Of a DNA stretch of 64,000 nt, positions 10,176 to 47,195 are shown one piece after another. The DNA comes from Flaccisagitta enflata (Eukaryota > Chaetognatha > Sagittoidea > Aphragmophora), in NCBI GenBank assembly GCA_965153355.1, contig OZ231128.1, positions 4,774,001 to 4,838,000 on the forward strand, given 5' to 3'. The translations under genes and the position numbers were made by a program. Under the pieces are notes generated by a model. That model saw nothing but the letters and a program-made list of their open reading frames with translations, had not been told where the DNA came from and did not search any database. Position 1 is the first letter of the stretch. Each line of letters opens with the position of its first letter.

Positions 10176-11142
10176 TGAAGCCAACAATCTAAGAGTCAAA
10201 TTAGCTAAACAAGTTTTTCTAGATATGTAAAAAAGTAGCTAACATCGTTCATAAAACTAAGCTTAGCCAAATTGTGACAACCCAATGTCATTAGTAAAAA
10301 AGTAAAAATGGTACATGAAGTTTTTTCTCTAACATAGTAAAGAATTATATTTTAATATTCTAACAAATTTTATGCCAATATTTATTCTTATAGGTAGGAC
10401 TACCGCTTTCTCAAACCGACTGGAGCACCTGTTTTTTTTTTCAGCATAAATGGTTATCACATGTAATATTTGAAAGTTTAGAAAAAAATTTATTCAAATT
10501 AATATTACATATCTTGAGAGAAAGAGGAAGAGAGAGAGCAAGAGAGAAAAAAGAAAGATAGAGAAAATAAGAGAGAGTGAAAACAAAAGAGTAACAAAGA
10601 GAAAGATGGAAATAAAAATGAAGAGACAAGGAAACATAAGAAAAGCTACAAAAACGTAAAGCATGGGTGTTTTACACAAAATTGGTGAGAATGCAAATCC
10701 CAATAATACCAATGAGAAAGTAATTAGGAAAAAGAGAATATAAGGAATTATAGGCAAAGCAATATACAGATCTCTTCAAAACTCCAAAATCTGATGACAG
10801 CTATCCGTTATCAAACACAGACAAAAAAGACCAGCAGCTGATATTTTGATGTCGCAAATTCCGCAGCGGTAAGCATAGCCTCATCAAAGCGTAATAATAC
10901 AAAAAAAAAAAAAACATCACATAGTCATATGGTCCAAACAAAAACAAAGAGAAAGACAGACAAAGACAGAGAGCAATAAAAAAAAAAGTAAAAAGATTTA
11001 AGTAAATTTTTTTTTTAAATGAACATTTCAATTTTTCCTATGTATCACTTGTAGCTAACTTCCTCACTAAATTTAGCTACCTAAAACCTAAGTTGGCCCA
11101 AGATTTTTATCGCATCATTGATCGTTGATCCTAGCCCCCGAG
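10172..11142. other. AT-rich region with one candidate exon
   Basis: Mostly A-rich imperfect repeats (AAAGAGAGA type). Apart from the small candidate exon at 10801-10868 I see nothing supported. Confidence 0.5.
10801..10868 (+). CDS. Weak candidate internal exon
   Basis: A segment between an AG (AATCTGATGACAG) and a donor (CAGCG then GTAAGC) is open in one frame, LSVIKHRQKRPAADILMSQI followed by PQ. The acceptor lacks a strong pyrimidine tract. It could belong to the same plus-strand gene as the terminal exon at 15123, but nothing links them except orientation. Confidence 0.25.
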
Positions 11143-13272
11143 CAGTGGCCCCAAGTCGGATAGTTAGTAGCTAGATCTGGATAGTAACGGAGGTACTTTA
11201 TATAGTAAACAAATAATCTGGATACCAACTATTAATCTGGATACTAAATAAAATTTTTTTTGGATAGTGCTGGATACTAGCAATTTTTTTTAAATTTTCG
11301 AGTTTTTTTAGTAAAATTTAAAGGTTGTCAAACCAATAAAAATTCATAAAAACATTTTGACAGATTTCAAAATTTCACTTATCATGAATTTATTTAACTT
11401 AGATTTTGGTAAAAGTTATGTATAACATATTTCTGATCAACTTACAGTATGTATAACAGAATGAAGTGAATGTCTAATTTGAAAATAATTAAAAAACCTT
11501 TTTTTTGTAAGTCTATTTAGATAAAAAATCATGACAATAGTGATATGAAATTTGGAATAGGTTACCACACCAGGTAATCTGTAATATAAAACAGTGAGAT
11601 TGAACCCAAAGGTTGCTTGGAATCGCTCAGGTTTTGCTTTGGGTTGCTCAGGGTTGCTAGAGGTTGCTTGGGGTTGATGTTATTATTTGTTATGCAGTGG
11701 AGCACTACTGTTACTGATCATAGTGTAATCATTATTTTTAACAATGCAACCCTGAGCAACCCCAATCAACTCCAAGCAAACCCAGAGCAACCCCAAGCAA
11801 ATTCCGACCTTGGGTTGCTTGAGGTTAACTCAAGGTTGAACCCCGAGCAACCCATGAGCTTTAATTTCACCTCAGATTACAGGGTGTACCATGTGCTAGA
11901 CCCATATAAATCAATAATGAGAGCCTTTGAAGCTTTCACTAGCTGTATATTTCACAATATCTAACTCTTGCTTTAGGTCGAATTAATTATAACAGGTCGC
12001 CCAAGGGCAATATGTGGTCAGAAATACCCGTTGCCCTCTTAGAATGATTGTGAATTGGAGTGAGGGGGAGCAGGGCAGTGGCCCCGAAGAGGATGAAGTC
12101 CTGTAGAACACAGGGGGACTTTCGTTCGTCCTACCTGAAGAAGTGGATGAGATGCTATAGAGGGCTGACCGAAGGCATTCAAGAGCCTAAACTGAGGTCT
12201 AAGAAGGCTGATATAAGGCCCAGAATGCCAATTGGAAGCTTGAGAGGGCTAACTTGAGGCTTGAGAGAGCTGGATTAAGGCTTGAAAGGCCAGAGGACTG
12301 ATTAGAAGCCTGGGAGCAATAAACAGAGGTTTAGATGGCTGATTTGAGGCCTGAGAGGCCTAATTTGAGGCATGAGAGGCCAGGTTTGAGGCCTGATAAT
12401 TTGGATTTGAGGCCTGAGAAGCCAGATTTGAGGCCTGAGAGGCCAGATTTGTGGCCTGAGAGGCCAGATTTGAGGCCTGAGAGGCCAGATTTGAGGCCTG
12501 GGAGGCTGGATTCGAGACCCGAGGCTGGATTTGCAGCCTGAGAGGCCTGATTTTGGAGATTCGAGGGTCTGACGGGGGGGGGGACTAACGGATGAACGGA
12601 CGGACGGACGACGGAACCAACAAAAGTCCCCCTGTGTTCTACAGGACTTCGTCCCCTTAGGGGCCGCTGCCCAAAAAGAGATAAATAAAAGCAAGAAGCA
12701 TTTTTAGTTAATGAATTATATCCTGGCTGCTCAGGGGAAAATTGGCCTCTGTACAATTTTCAGCTGATCATATAATACAAAACCTGGACCCATTGCATAC
12801 AATATGGAAAATACACAGGAAAGATATAATTATCCTCCTCTTTGTTTCTCTCCCTTATATTTCACTACAAAAAATTATACAAGCCAAGATCCATGTTTAA
12901 AATAACTTGATAAGTATGAATTTCTATAAGGAGTTACTATTGTTATGGGGAGTTTTTTTAGTTATAAAGTGGTGCATTTAGCCAGCAAATGTGGAGGATC
13001 ACAGCACATCAGGTCAAAAGCTCCCAAGCTGTCAATTTGTCATACAGACATAGAAATGATTAACAAACATTTAATTACGCTATATTTAAGTGCATTTCAA
13101 AGGACTGAGCAAAACAAAGCTTTAAAAGTAGTTGCAGCTATATTGGCAGTGACTTGTAGTATAATCTTTATGTTTAGATAGTAAACTAGATAGTCAAGGA
13201 AATTTAGCTACTATCTAGATAGTAACAGCCATCAACTTGGATAGTAGCTCCAAAAATCATTTGGGAACACTG
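11143..13272. mobile_element. hAT-like element (2.13 kb) with a nested foldback element
   Basis: The left end CAGTGGCCCCAAG and the right end TTGGGAACACTG are inverted, and both continue inward with GATAGTAGCTAGAT / GGATAGTAAC words. A perfect 8-base duplication CCCCCGAG flanks it (11135-11142 and 13273-13280). CAGTG termini with 8-base duplications are typical of hAT elements. The interior holds a 270-base imperfect palindrome of AACCCGAGCAACCCC words (11590-11860), a complete foldback element at 11994-12682, and one 78-codon frame (12945-13181) that I cannot relate to a transposase. It is therefore probably non-autonomous. Confidence 0.85.
11994..12682 (-). repeat. GCAGCGGCC foldback element, subtype A, full length
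   Basis: It begins GGTCGCCCAAGGGCAATATG. An arm GCAGGGCAGTGGCCCCGAAG, GTCCTGTAGAACACAGGGGG follows, then a minisatellite (unit GAGGCCTGAGAGGCCAGATTT, about 23 bases, 12200-12550), then the reverse complement arm CCCCCTGTGTTCTACAGGAC, CCTTAGGGGCCGCTGCCC and AAAAAG. The arms pair over about 60 bases. It sits inside the hAT-like element, so it inserted later. Confidence 0.85.
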
Positions 13273-13280
13273 CCCCCGAG

Positions 13281-14208
13281 TGTTTCGGAATTTCGGAAGC
13301 TAACCCGAAGCTTCTATCCCACAGAATTTCCTACTTGAGATAGCGGAACATTGAATTGCGCTCCTCGAAAATCTAATTGTGCTCACCAAAAATCTAATTG
13401 TACCGAGGGAACAATTATTTGTACCAGGGAACAATTATTTGTGCACTTGGGACAAAACGCTTTTTCAGATTTTCCTTCTGTCGGTCTTGGCTGAATCATG
13501 AATCAATACATGAACTCAACATAGTTTTACGCCATCTTACAGCCAGTCGTAGCCGGGAATAGAGCAAGGGCCTATAACGACCCACATAATAGTATAGAAT
13601 CATTGGATACAATTGTTCCAACAATTGTACCAAGAATTGTGACAATTGTCCCACCAGGAACAATTACTAAAATCGCCTTTATAGCTTTTACACCTAATGC
13701 GCTCGGTCGAAATCCTATTTGATGTATGGATTCAACATTATGTTACACCAGTTGTCAGTGAGTGATGGTAGAGGCTTAAGACAATAACTTATTTAGTAGT
13801 TAAAGTGCATTTTAAACAATTGTACCGATAATTGTGACAATTGTTCCGGTTGGAACTTAATAATAGCCAAAGTTACAATGTGTGACAAACGGACTGGGCA
13901 ACAGATGGATGGACCAAGGGACAAACGGACGGGATGCGCTTCTTATCAAGTCGGTCTTCCGCCAATTAAAAAAAAAATCACTTACCATTAAAATGACCGC
14001 TATGATACTCATGAGATTTATCTTTAATGTCGCCATTTTTTGATCAATTGCTTGGAATTGAAAAAAAAAGAATATTCAGTCGTGGAGTAACCGTATCAAA
14101 TTCCAGAGCAAGGCATTGACTTATAACTAGCAGTCGTCGACTTGATGACCTCAATTTGAAGATAACTTTACGGTTACGAACGTGAATAAAAAACCTGTTT
14201 GATGAAAA
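13281..14208. other. No gene; CAATTGT-rich and decayed hairpin-element sequence
   Basis: Repeated GGAACAATTATT, ACAATTGTNCC and AATTGTACC words (13395-13860) suggest an old duplicated segment. A GGACGGGATGC...TCGGTC scrap near 13890-13960 looks like a decayed TAG-hairpin element. Confidence 0.4.
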
Positions 14209-14411
14209 AAACAATGCCAACACCTCGAAGTCGCATGCGAGAACTTTGAATGGCTTTGAATAACTTAGATTGACTTAAAATGACTTAGTATACTCTTATA
14301 TGACCTAAAGAAATAAAATTGATAAAAAAAGTAAAGTGTGACCGACCGACCGACCAACCAACCGACCGACGGACAAAGCGGGGTGTAGAGTCGCGTGCAC
14401 GCGACTAACAA
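14209..14411 (-). mobile_element. TAG-hairpin element with ATGACTTAG spacer
   Basis: In reverse orientation the plus strand reads AACAATGCCAACACCTCGAA, GTCGCATGCGAGAAC, then TGACTTAGA-type decamers, a (GACC)n core, GCGGGGTGTAGAGTC and the perfect palindrome AGTCGCGTGCACGCGACT. It is a sibling of the element at 18863-19262. Confidence 0.65.
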
Positions 14412-14639
14412 TTATTTCTGCTTTTCCCGTTTCTCCTTTTCTTGTCATTGGAGATCAAGATTCGGTAGTTGGAAAATGTCCAGTCTGTCAACGAGATTCT
14501 AAATCAGTTGAGCCTGAAACTTGTTTCCTCTTTATAATCCGGTTTCAATGATTAATCTTTCTGTAAATACGGGATATAATAAGGTTATTTCTTTCGCGTC
14601 GGCTCACCCAAGCGTTGCGTAATCAGATTTTTTCTGTCG

Positions 14640-14725
14640 TCGTTGTTTCTGTTTTTGTTTTTGTTTTGTTTTTGTCGTTGTTGTCGTTGTTTTTGTTTTT
14701 GTTTTTGTCGTTGTTTTTGTTGTTT

Positions 14726-14787
<62 letters not shown>

Positions 14788-14801
14788 GCTGTTGCTGTTG
14801 C

Positions 14802-14844
<43 letters not shown>

Positions 14845-14846
14845 GA
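14640..14846. repeat. (GTT)n microsatellite
   Basis: A trinucleotide run with interspersed GTC and GCT variants; homopolymeric reading frames (Leu, Cys, Val) in every phase are artefacts. Confidence 0.95.
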
Positions 14847-14917
14847 TGTCGTCGTTGTGGTTTCGGTCGGCGTCATACTTGCTTACCTGGTCCCTGTCTC
14901 TGGTAAATGTTTGATCA

Positions 14918-14989
14918 ATGTGATGATGATGATGAACCTGATAAAGTTGATGATAACGAATATGATCATGATGCTGCTGATGATGAGCT

Positions 14990-15026
<37 letters not shown>

Positions 15027-15065
15027 AACGAATATGATGATGATGCTGCTGATGATGAGCTTGAT
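14918..15065. repeat. (GAT)n microsatellite with a duplicated GCTGATGATGAGCTT segment
   Basis: GAT triplets are interrupted by two copies of a block of about 60 bases (AACGAATATGATNATGATGC then TGCTGATGATGAGCTTGATG). It lies immediately upstream of the acceptor of the terminal exon at 15123. Confidence 0.9.
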
Positions 15066-15122
15066 GATGCATGATGATGACAAAGATCATGAAATTAAAT
15101 TGATACATATTTTTTTGCGCAG

Positions 15123-15226
15123 ATTCGGATCTGAACGTTAGCGATGTGGACTACTTAAAGGAGCAACTGGAACATTTCTACGGATATCCTAAACTTGAGG
15201 ACAAAAGCAACAAAAAGACGAAATGA
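15123..15226 (+). CDS. Terminal exon of an unidentified plus-strand gene
   Basis: An acceptor with a T tract (CATATTTTTTTGCGCAG) precedes a segment that reads SDLNVSDVDYLKEQLEHFYG then YPKLEDKSNKKTK and stops with TGA. It accepts a two-base start (phase 1). The amino-acid composition (amphipathic, Lys-rich tail) and the AATAAA signal two bases after the stop support a real 3' end. A donor-like TCTG/GTAAAT at 14902 has the matching phase and would add SVGVILAYLVPVS, but no acceptor for that exon is visible. I do not recognise the protein. Confidence 0.5.
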
Positions 15227-15227
15227 G

Positions 15228-15233
15228 AATAAA
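15228..15233 (+). promoter_or_regulatory. Polyadenylation signal AATAAA
   Basis: A canonical hexamer starting two bases after the TGA of the preceding exon. The 3' untranslated region would be very short. Confidence 0.4.
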
Positions 15234-16117
15234 AACTTATTGAACAAAAGTACTCCAAGCACACGTGTATCAATTACAGTATATAAAATCTGAGCGTAAC
15301 TATGTGTGACAGCCCTGTGATGCTCCCTAGCAACCGCCAAACGAGCAACATTCTTACAGAACATACTGTGGGAAAGTTGTTGCAAATTTTATTTTAAGCA
15401 ATGTTCCTCAAAAAATTTCCCAAAATATTGATACTTTAGCGTGAATACATGGAAATGTGTTTTTTTTTTTTATGGCAACCAACACCCATGGGCAACAAAG
15501 CATCCTTTTATCAGTTTATATTCCAAATATCCGTCTTTTGAGTTTATCTGTCTTCCTGTAATGAATCCCCCGTATTTCCACGACATCTACTGTAACTGCT
15601 CACTGAACTGGAAAAATTTCGTTGGGCGAAACAAATTTAAAAGAAAATCAAATTCCACTGTAAAATCATAAATACTTAGAATAATAAGCTAGCTTTAAAT
15701 CGCCTGATCGAACAAAGTCAATGTCAGCAACAACACAAATAGCTATTTAATTGCCTTAACCCTCTTCTCTATAACTCCTGTAACGGCGCCATAATTGAAT
15801 CATTGAAACCAAATGTGATCACATTGAAACAAATATTGACAAAGACGTAATTCTAGTAAGGCTTTTACTTCGTTATGGAGTGTTGGAGCGGAAACTGACA
15901 GACGCATCGAAAACAAGGTCGTTCGACCAACGTAGCGTGCGTTTTAAGAATAAGTCGGATGGACAGACAGGCCGAAATTTTCGAGAAAAAAAATATTCAG
16001 AAATTTTCAGAAATTTTCAGAATGACCCTTAAATTACCTATCTCCTCCTCCAATGTTCAAATATGTAAAAAACAAAATAAAATCATTTCTAAGATATGCT
16101 TTTTAATCAACTCTGTG
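15234..16117. other. No gene seen
   Basis: AT-rich sequence. Frames at 15155-15385 (minus) and 15441-15671 (plus) lack start or splice support. Confidence 0.45.
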
Positions 16118-16169
16118 ATGGATGGACCGACCAAAAAGTGGCTTATAGAGTCGCGTGGCACGCGACTGA
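16118..16169 (-). mobile_element. 5' hairpin end of a TAG-hairpin element
   Basis: GGATGGACCGACC, CTTATAGAGTCGCG and CACGCGACT make the (GTCC)n core, CTATAAG motif and GTCGCG/CGCGAC hairpin in reverse. The rest of the element is not recognisable. Confidence 0.55.
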
Positions 16170-16299
16170 AATTACTTATCGTACAAGAGAAGTTAGGTAA
16201 GGAATATCTTTATTTCACAAGATCGAAATCATATGATTGTGATAATTGAGTATCAACGAAGTAACAAATGACAACGGAACAATGTGGCAAGTAGAATAG

Positions 16300-16533
16300 A
16301 TGCCTACAAGTGATGCCCACAAGTGAGGCCCACAAGTGAGGCTCACAAGTGAGGCCCACAAGTGAGGCCCACGAGTGAGGCCCACAAGTGAGGCCCACAA
16401 GTGAAGCCCTCAAGTGAGGCCCACAAGTGAGGCCCACAAGTGAGGCCCACAAGTGAGGCCCACGAGTGAGGCCCACAAGCGAGGCCCACAAGTGAGGCCC
16501 ACAAGTGAGGCCCACAAGTGAGGCCCACAAGTG
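16300..16533. repeat. 13-base minisatellite
   Basis: The unit GAGGCCCACAAGT is repeated about 17 times with few variants. Minus-strand frames give a 13-residue periodic translation because 39 bases equal three units; not a gene. Confidence 0.9.
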
Positions 16534-16617
16534 GCTAAGAAGAGTAAACGGTGATAGGCAAACATAGAAAAGAATCGACGATTCTCATTTACACTCACAC
16601 TAAAGTCATGTACACAC

Positions 16618-16769
16618 ATAAGGCCGGGTACAAGGCTACCTTAGTCGCGTGCGGGTGGGCAGGGGCGGCAAAAAAACAAACAAAGTGTGACGGACCGACC
16701 GACAGACAGACAGACAGACAGACGGACAGACGGACAGAGTGGGTTGTAGAGTCGCGTGCACGCGACTTA
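16618..16769 (-). mobile_element. TAG-hairpin element with perfect 18-base palindrome
   Basis: The reverse-oriented copy reads AAGGCCGGGTACAAGGC, TTAGTCGCGTGCGGGTGGGC, a (GACA/GACG)n core, GTAGAGTC and the palindrome AGTCGCGTGCACGCGACT. The internal copy of the stem (AGTCGCGTGC) matches the terminal palindrome exactly. Confidence 0.75.
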
Positions 16770-17795
16770 GAAAAACTTACACGAAATACAAATTTACAAC
16801 ATAATGATTCTTCGTAGTTACTATCTAGATTTTTCAAATTGGCTTACAACCCCCCCCCCCCCCAAAAAAAAAATTGTTTTGAGATCTTTACAATTTATCT
16901 TTTTGTAACCCCCCTCCCCAAACTTAAAGTAAAACTGAAATTCTTTCTTTGTTCTTGTATGAAGGTGTCGCAAAAGTTAATCAAAAGAATTGTAATTATA
17001 CTGCATATAGTTTCCAATAGAAAGATGTTCAGTGATAACATACCATTAAAAGGGTTCGAATTAGTCTTCTTTTTTTTTTTTTTTTGATAAAGTTATGAAT
17101 CGACGGATAAAGGCATGGCTTCTTGCGAGAAAAAAAGGCTATCAGAGGTGAAAGTTGAAATAACAGGCACGTTTAGAGAGATTGAAGTGTGATGGTATCG
17201 AGGAGTAGATTCAAGTAATGATTCAAGTAATGATTCAAGTAATGATTGTCATTAGTTTTTCGTTATCAGCCTCCATTTTTGTTTCTCCTTTAATAGATGA
17301 GAGGAAAGGCGCGCGATTATGATTTGGCCGTTGAACAGCCTTAAAAAGATAGATGTACGTAAATATTTTTTAAAAGTTTTCAGTCGTGCTGGTGCCCGTA
17401 ATAGAACTCAATCGTAATAGAACTCAATCCCCTGAAGAAACTATATTTTCGCGAAAATTTTCTAAAATAAAACCCTGTTTTCGAGACCATAACATGTCGA
17501 GGACCCTGTTTTTGACTCCTTGATCAAAATTGAAAAATGATCTTTCTTACCGATAAGTGATTAAGTGTACAAAATGGTTTATATTAATTTGAATACATAG
17601 AGTGAACAATTTGATTTTAAAATCCTGATTTATGCAAATAATAGCTCATAAGACTGCAAACAGATGCGATGACGTGTTAACCATTCTTTCCATTCAAATT
17701 TCCCCCCTAGTAAGATTATTATTTTGACTCAATTTGAAAAAAAAATGTCCATGCCAAGAATGTCATGCAACCAGATGAGAAATAAGTAACTTGGG
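16770..17795. other. No gene seen
   Basis: C- and T-homopolymer patches and AT-rich sequence; a short ATTCAAGTAATG triplicate lies at 17210-17245. Confidence 0.5.
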
Positions 17796-17915
17796 TTTTT
17801 AGGTGCGGCAAGGCACCTCTATAACTGACTGTGTCCGTTGGTCGGTCGGTCGGTCGGTTGGTTGGTAACGCATTTGTCCGACGATCCACACCTTATTGGC
17901 CTACTTGGCCTTGTT
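17796..17915 (+). mobile_element. TAG-hairpin element, GGTGC stem variant
   Basis: TTTTTAGGTGCGGCAAGGCAC forms the 5' hairpin (AGGTGC/GCACCT), followed by CTCTATAACTG, a (GGTC)n core, CCACACCT and the 3' hairpin TTGGCCTACTTGGCC, TTGTT. An eroded reverse copy follows to about 18045 (GGACGGACTGACGG, CCTCTTATCATATAAAGTC). Confidence 0.7.
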
Positions 17916-18045
17916 AGTTTCGTCACCAGGGCGAATTTGCGCGATCTTACCCTTTTCGACTCATTACGGACGGACTGACGGACCAATGAAGGGATGGAAA
18001 AAGCCTCTTATCATATAAAGTCGCCGATACGCGATTTAAGTTAAA

Positions 18046-18862
18046 ACAAGTTTTTTTTTTCCGACGAGGCAGACCGTCCAAAAAATGGCTCCACTGATCA
18101 ACTGGTGCCAATTATTGTATGGAACATTTTCCATTGTCATGATGTCATGATTTGATCTGCCATGAATGGACGGACAAACGGAATTCTATGGAGCAGCGGC
18201 TCAATAAGAAGTCTTTTTATTCTTTGAATCTGCTGAAAGCGAACAATATTTTGATAGAAACGGAAGGAAATTACAACGCAAATTTGTACACAACTTGATT
18301 GACCTTGGAGAAGAAAAAAACTTTGAGAAGATTTACAACAGCAGAAGGATTACTGTATATTTGTTGGTAAGATACTTCGGACAGAAAGGGGATGGACAGA
18401 CAAATGGAGAAAATATAACACATTTACAAATTTTGAATGTACAGATTTTTAAATAAAATGATCAAAGTATGTATCTCAAATCAACACATCATGGAAAAAA
18501 AAAGAAGACCAAAATTTGTTCATTATTCATTGTTTTTTCTTCCCATAATAATTTACGAAGGAAAAGTGAAGCACATCAATGATTTGGAATTTTAAGGATC
18601 GACCCTATTATCAATAGTATTACTTTTGTCCAACTTTTGACTAATCCGGCGACACTCGCAAAGGATTGGTGACAGAGATAGGGTAAGTGCTACGTTTGTT
18701 AATCAGCGCTACATATGTTAATCAGCGCTGCGTCAGTTGGGGTTCGAGTTTGGAATGAAGGGGAAGGGGGGGTAGGGTATAGCTTCACTCAGGAATATGG
18801 GCCACTTGGGAAAAGACTGCCACTTGGGAATGGTTGCAGAGTAGAAAAACTGGGGTTTTTAA
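18046..18862. other. No supported gene
   Basis: A stop-free plus-strand stretch at 18207-18455 contains protein-like text (GRKLQRKFVHNLIDLGEE) ending near a GTAAGA, but it lacks a start and a convincing acceptor. Left unannotated. Confidence 0.4.
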
Positions 18863-19262
18863 AACAAGGCCAACACCTATAAGTCGCGTGCGAGACTTAC
18901 AGACTAAGAAATGAGTTAGAATGACTTAGGATGACTAGGAATGACTTAGAATGACTTAGAATGACTTAGAATGACTTAGAGTGACTGAAAATGACCAAAA
19001 AAGACTCTTAATGACTAATGAGCCTAATGACCAAAAATGACTTAAAATGACTTAGAATGATTTAGAATGACTTAAAATGACTTAAAATGACTTAGGATGA
19101 CTCAGAATAACTATTATTGAGTTTAAATGACTTATAATGACATAAGAGTTGATGTTGAATTATAAAAAAGTAAAGTGTGACGGACAGACGGACCAACGGA
19201 CCGACGGACGGACGGACGGACCGACAAAGCGGGGTGTAGAGTCGCGTGCACGCGACTAAAAA
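18863..19262 (-). mobile_element. TAG-hairpin element with a 10-base minisatellite
   Basis: The plus strand reads AACAAGGCCAACACCTATAA, GTCGCGTGCGAGACTT, about 24 units of ATGACTTAGA (18898-19145), a (GACG)n core, GCGGGGTGTAGAGTC and AGTCGCGTGCACGCGACT then TAAAAA. The internal minisatellite makes this copy twice the usual length. Confidence 0.7.
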
Positions 19263-19529
19263 GAAATATCCGTTATGAATGAGGCAGCGGGTTGGGTAAA
19301 GAAAAACAAAAGGGGTAAGGTAAGGGGAAAATGGGTAAAAACATAAGAGATCTGACATCAGGTTAGTAAAAGATCATGGGATGAGATCATTTCATTTCAA
19401 TAAATACTAAAGCTCATGACCTTGTTTTGCATAAGAATATCATCTCGAACCAGCCTGTGGATAAACTGAAGTTTGTTATGAAATGATTTAGTTTAAGGGA
19501 CAAATATGTATCAATTCCTATTGCAAGGA
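19263..19529. other. No gene seen
   Basis: Purine-rich then AT-rich sequence between a hairpin element and a tandem repeat. Confidence 0.4.
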
Positions 19530-19862
19530 CAAACGCAAGTACTACAATTGACATTTCTCAGTCATTATCTGGCCATTTCAGGGTCAAATACAAGTTCTAC
19601 AATTGACATTTCTCAGTCATTATCCCGCCATTTCAGGGTCAAATACAAGTACTACAATTGACATTTCTCAGTCATTATCTGGCCATTTCAGGGTCAAATG
19701 CAAGTACTACAATTGACATTTCTCAGTCATTATCTGGCCATTTCAGGGTCAAATACAAGTACTACAATTGACATTTCTCAGTCATTATCTGGCCATTTTC
19801 ATGGTCTAATACAAGTACCACACTTGACATTTTTCCGCCATTATCTGGCTTTGTCAAACTCC
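19530..19862. repeat. 55-base tandem repeat, about six copies
   Basis: The unit contains ACAATTGACATTTCTCAGTC and ATTATCTGGCCATTTCAGGG with a 55-base spacing (19544, 19599 and onward). The last copy is diverged. It lies downstream of the last recognised peptidase exon on that gene's strand. Confidence 0.9.
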
Positions 19863-20189
19863 TCCGAGTATTCTATGACGATGCCCAATTTTTTGTGGTG
19901 ATCGAATCCATCAAAACATTCGTCCAAATGTGACGTCATAGTTTTGTAAAGATGGCGTTGTGTGACGTCATCCAGCAGACCGTGACTACGATCAGCGTAG
20001 ATCATCGTTCGAAAATCGATTTCCTGTCAACAGCCAGAAGAGAATTTGAAGAAAAAAGTTGCTACATACTCGCGACTCTTTAGATAAAAGGATTTGTCCG
20101 TTCTTGCTTTTGTGTGCGTATGAAGTCGCTTAATATCGCTTCATGACAGCATCGAGTAAACTGAAGTTACGGAGGAATAATTTGGACAC

Positions 20190-46000
<25,811 letters not shown>

Positions 46001-46020
46001 CTGTCATAGGAGGAGAGGGT

Positions 46021-46165
46021 AAGCAATGGAGTAAGGGAGTGAGGGAGTGAGTGAGTAAGGAAGGGAGTGAGGGAGGGAGTAAGGAAAGGAGTAAGGAAGG
46101 GAGTAAGGAAGGGAGTGAGGGAGGGAGTAAGGAAGGGAGTAAGGAAGGGAGTGAGGGAGGGAGTA
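46021..46165. repeat. GGGAGTAAGGAA minisatellite
   Basis: About 12 copies of a 12-base unit (GAGTAAGGAAGG / GAGTGAGGGAGG). On the minus strand it is pyrimidine-rich and precedes the exon V acceptor. Confidence 0.9.
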
Positions 46166-46852
46166 AGGAACGGAGCATTAGGTTGGAAATTATGAAAATA
46201 GATGAAGATAGAAACAACACGGTCGGCGGGCAAAAAAAAAAAAAAAAAAAAAAAACCGAATACGACACGTAAACGAACAGACTAACAGACAGATAGATTG
46301 TCCAAACTATAGGAATTATGAGAAAAGAAATTCAAAGGGTCGCTGTGAGACACATTCTTAAGAGAAATAATGAGAGTGGAAAAAGAAATGGCCTTGAGTC
46401 GTGGGGCCCCAAATGAAAGGCACTTTTCTCTCTTTTTTTGGCAGTGGGCATTGGAACGAAAACGACCATTTAGATTGATCATTAATCAAAATATTCAGAA
46501 CTGCCAAATTACCAAATTTTTTATCTCCCGATTAAAAAAAAAGAAAAAAAGAAAGAGAATTGCGCTATTTGAAGTAAAGTTGAACCTTGCAGTAACAAAT
46601 GTTTTAAAGGTCCAATAGCTTGTATCTGTTAAACTTATAAGCAAATTTCTATTATAGCCAATATCTGAAATTAAAGGAAATAACCAGAAGGGACCATGAT
46701 ATAATACCCATTATTGACAGATTTCCGTTAATCTCAGATCTTTTATAGCGAAATATAATTGACTAACAGTAATTACATCTCTTTTCATTGGTGCAAGGCA
46801 ATCGATGGCCTTATGTAACAAGGTATCGAGAGCAATTCTTTCTTTGTTTCTC
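46166..46852. other. No gene seen
   Basis: A-rich runs near 46231 and 46530, otherwise single-copy-looking AT-rich sequence. Confidence 0.45.
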
Positions 46853-46853
46853 T

Positions 46854-46926
<73 letters not shown>

Positions 46927-47195
46927 ACTTTCTTTTTTTTCTTTCAATCCATTTTTCATTCATTCATTCATTCATTCATTTATTCATTCATTCATTCATT
47001 CATTCATTCATTCTTTCAATCATTCATTCATTCATTCATTCATTCATTCATTCATTCATTCATTCATTCATTCATTCATTCATTCTTTCAATCATTCATT
47101 CATTCATTCATTCTTTCATTCATTCATTCATTCATTCATTCATTCATTCATTCATTCATTCATTCATTCTTTCTTTCTTTCTTTCTTTTTCTTCA
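46853..47195. repeat. (CTGT)n followed by (CATT)n microsatellites
   Basis: About 17 CTGT units (46857-46925), a T-rich spacer, then about 55 CATT units with CTTT interruptions to 47165 and a (TTTC)n tail. Long plus-strand frames (SVCLSVCL, SFIHSFIH) are artefacts. Confidence 0.95.

Noticed and set aside
11617-11964. 115-codon frame with NPEQPQANS repeats
   Set aside because: It reads the GAGCAACCCC palindrome inside the hAT-like element.
14615-14914. Long poly-Leu, poly-Cys and poly-Thr frames across (GTT)n
   Set aside because: Homopolymers in every frame of a trinucleotide repeat; no splice sites or start context.
18207-18455. Stop-free plus-strand stretch with GRKLQRKFVHNLIDLGEE
   Set aside because: A-rich sequence can stay open by chance; no start and no good acceptor.
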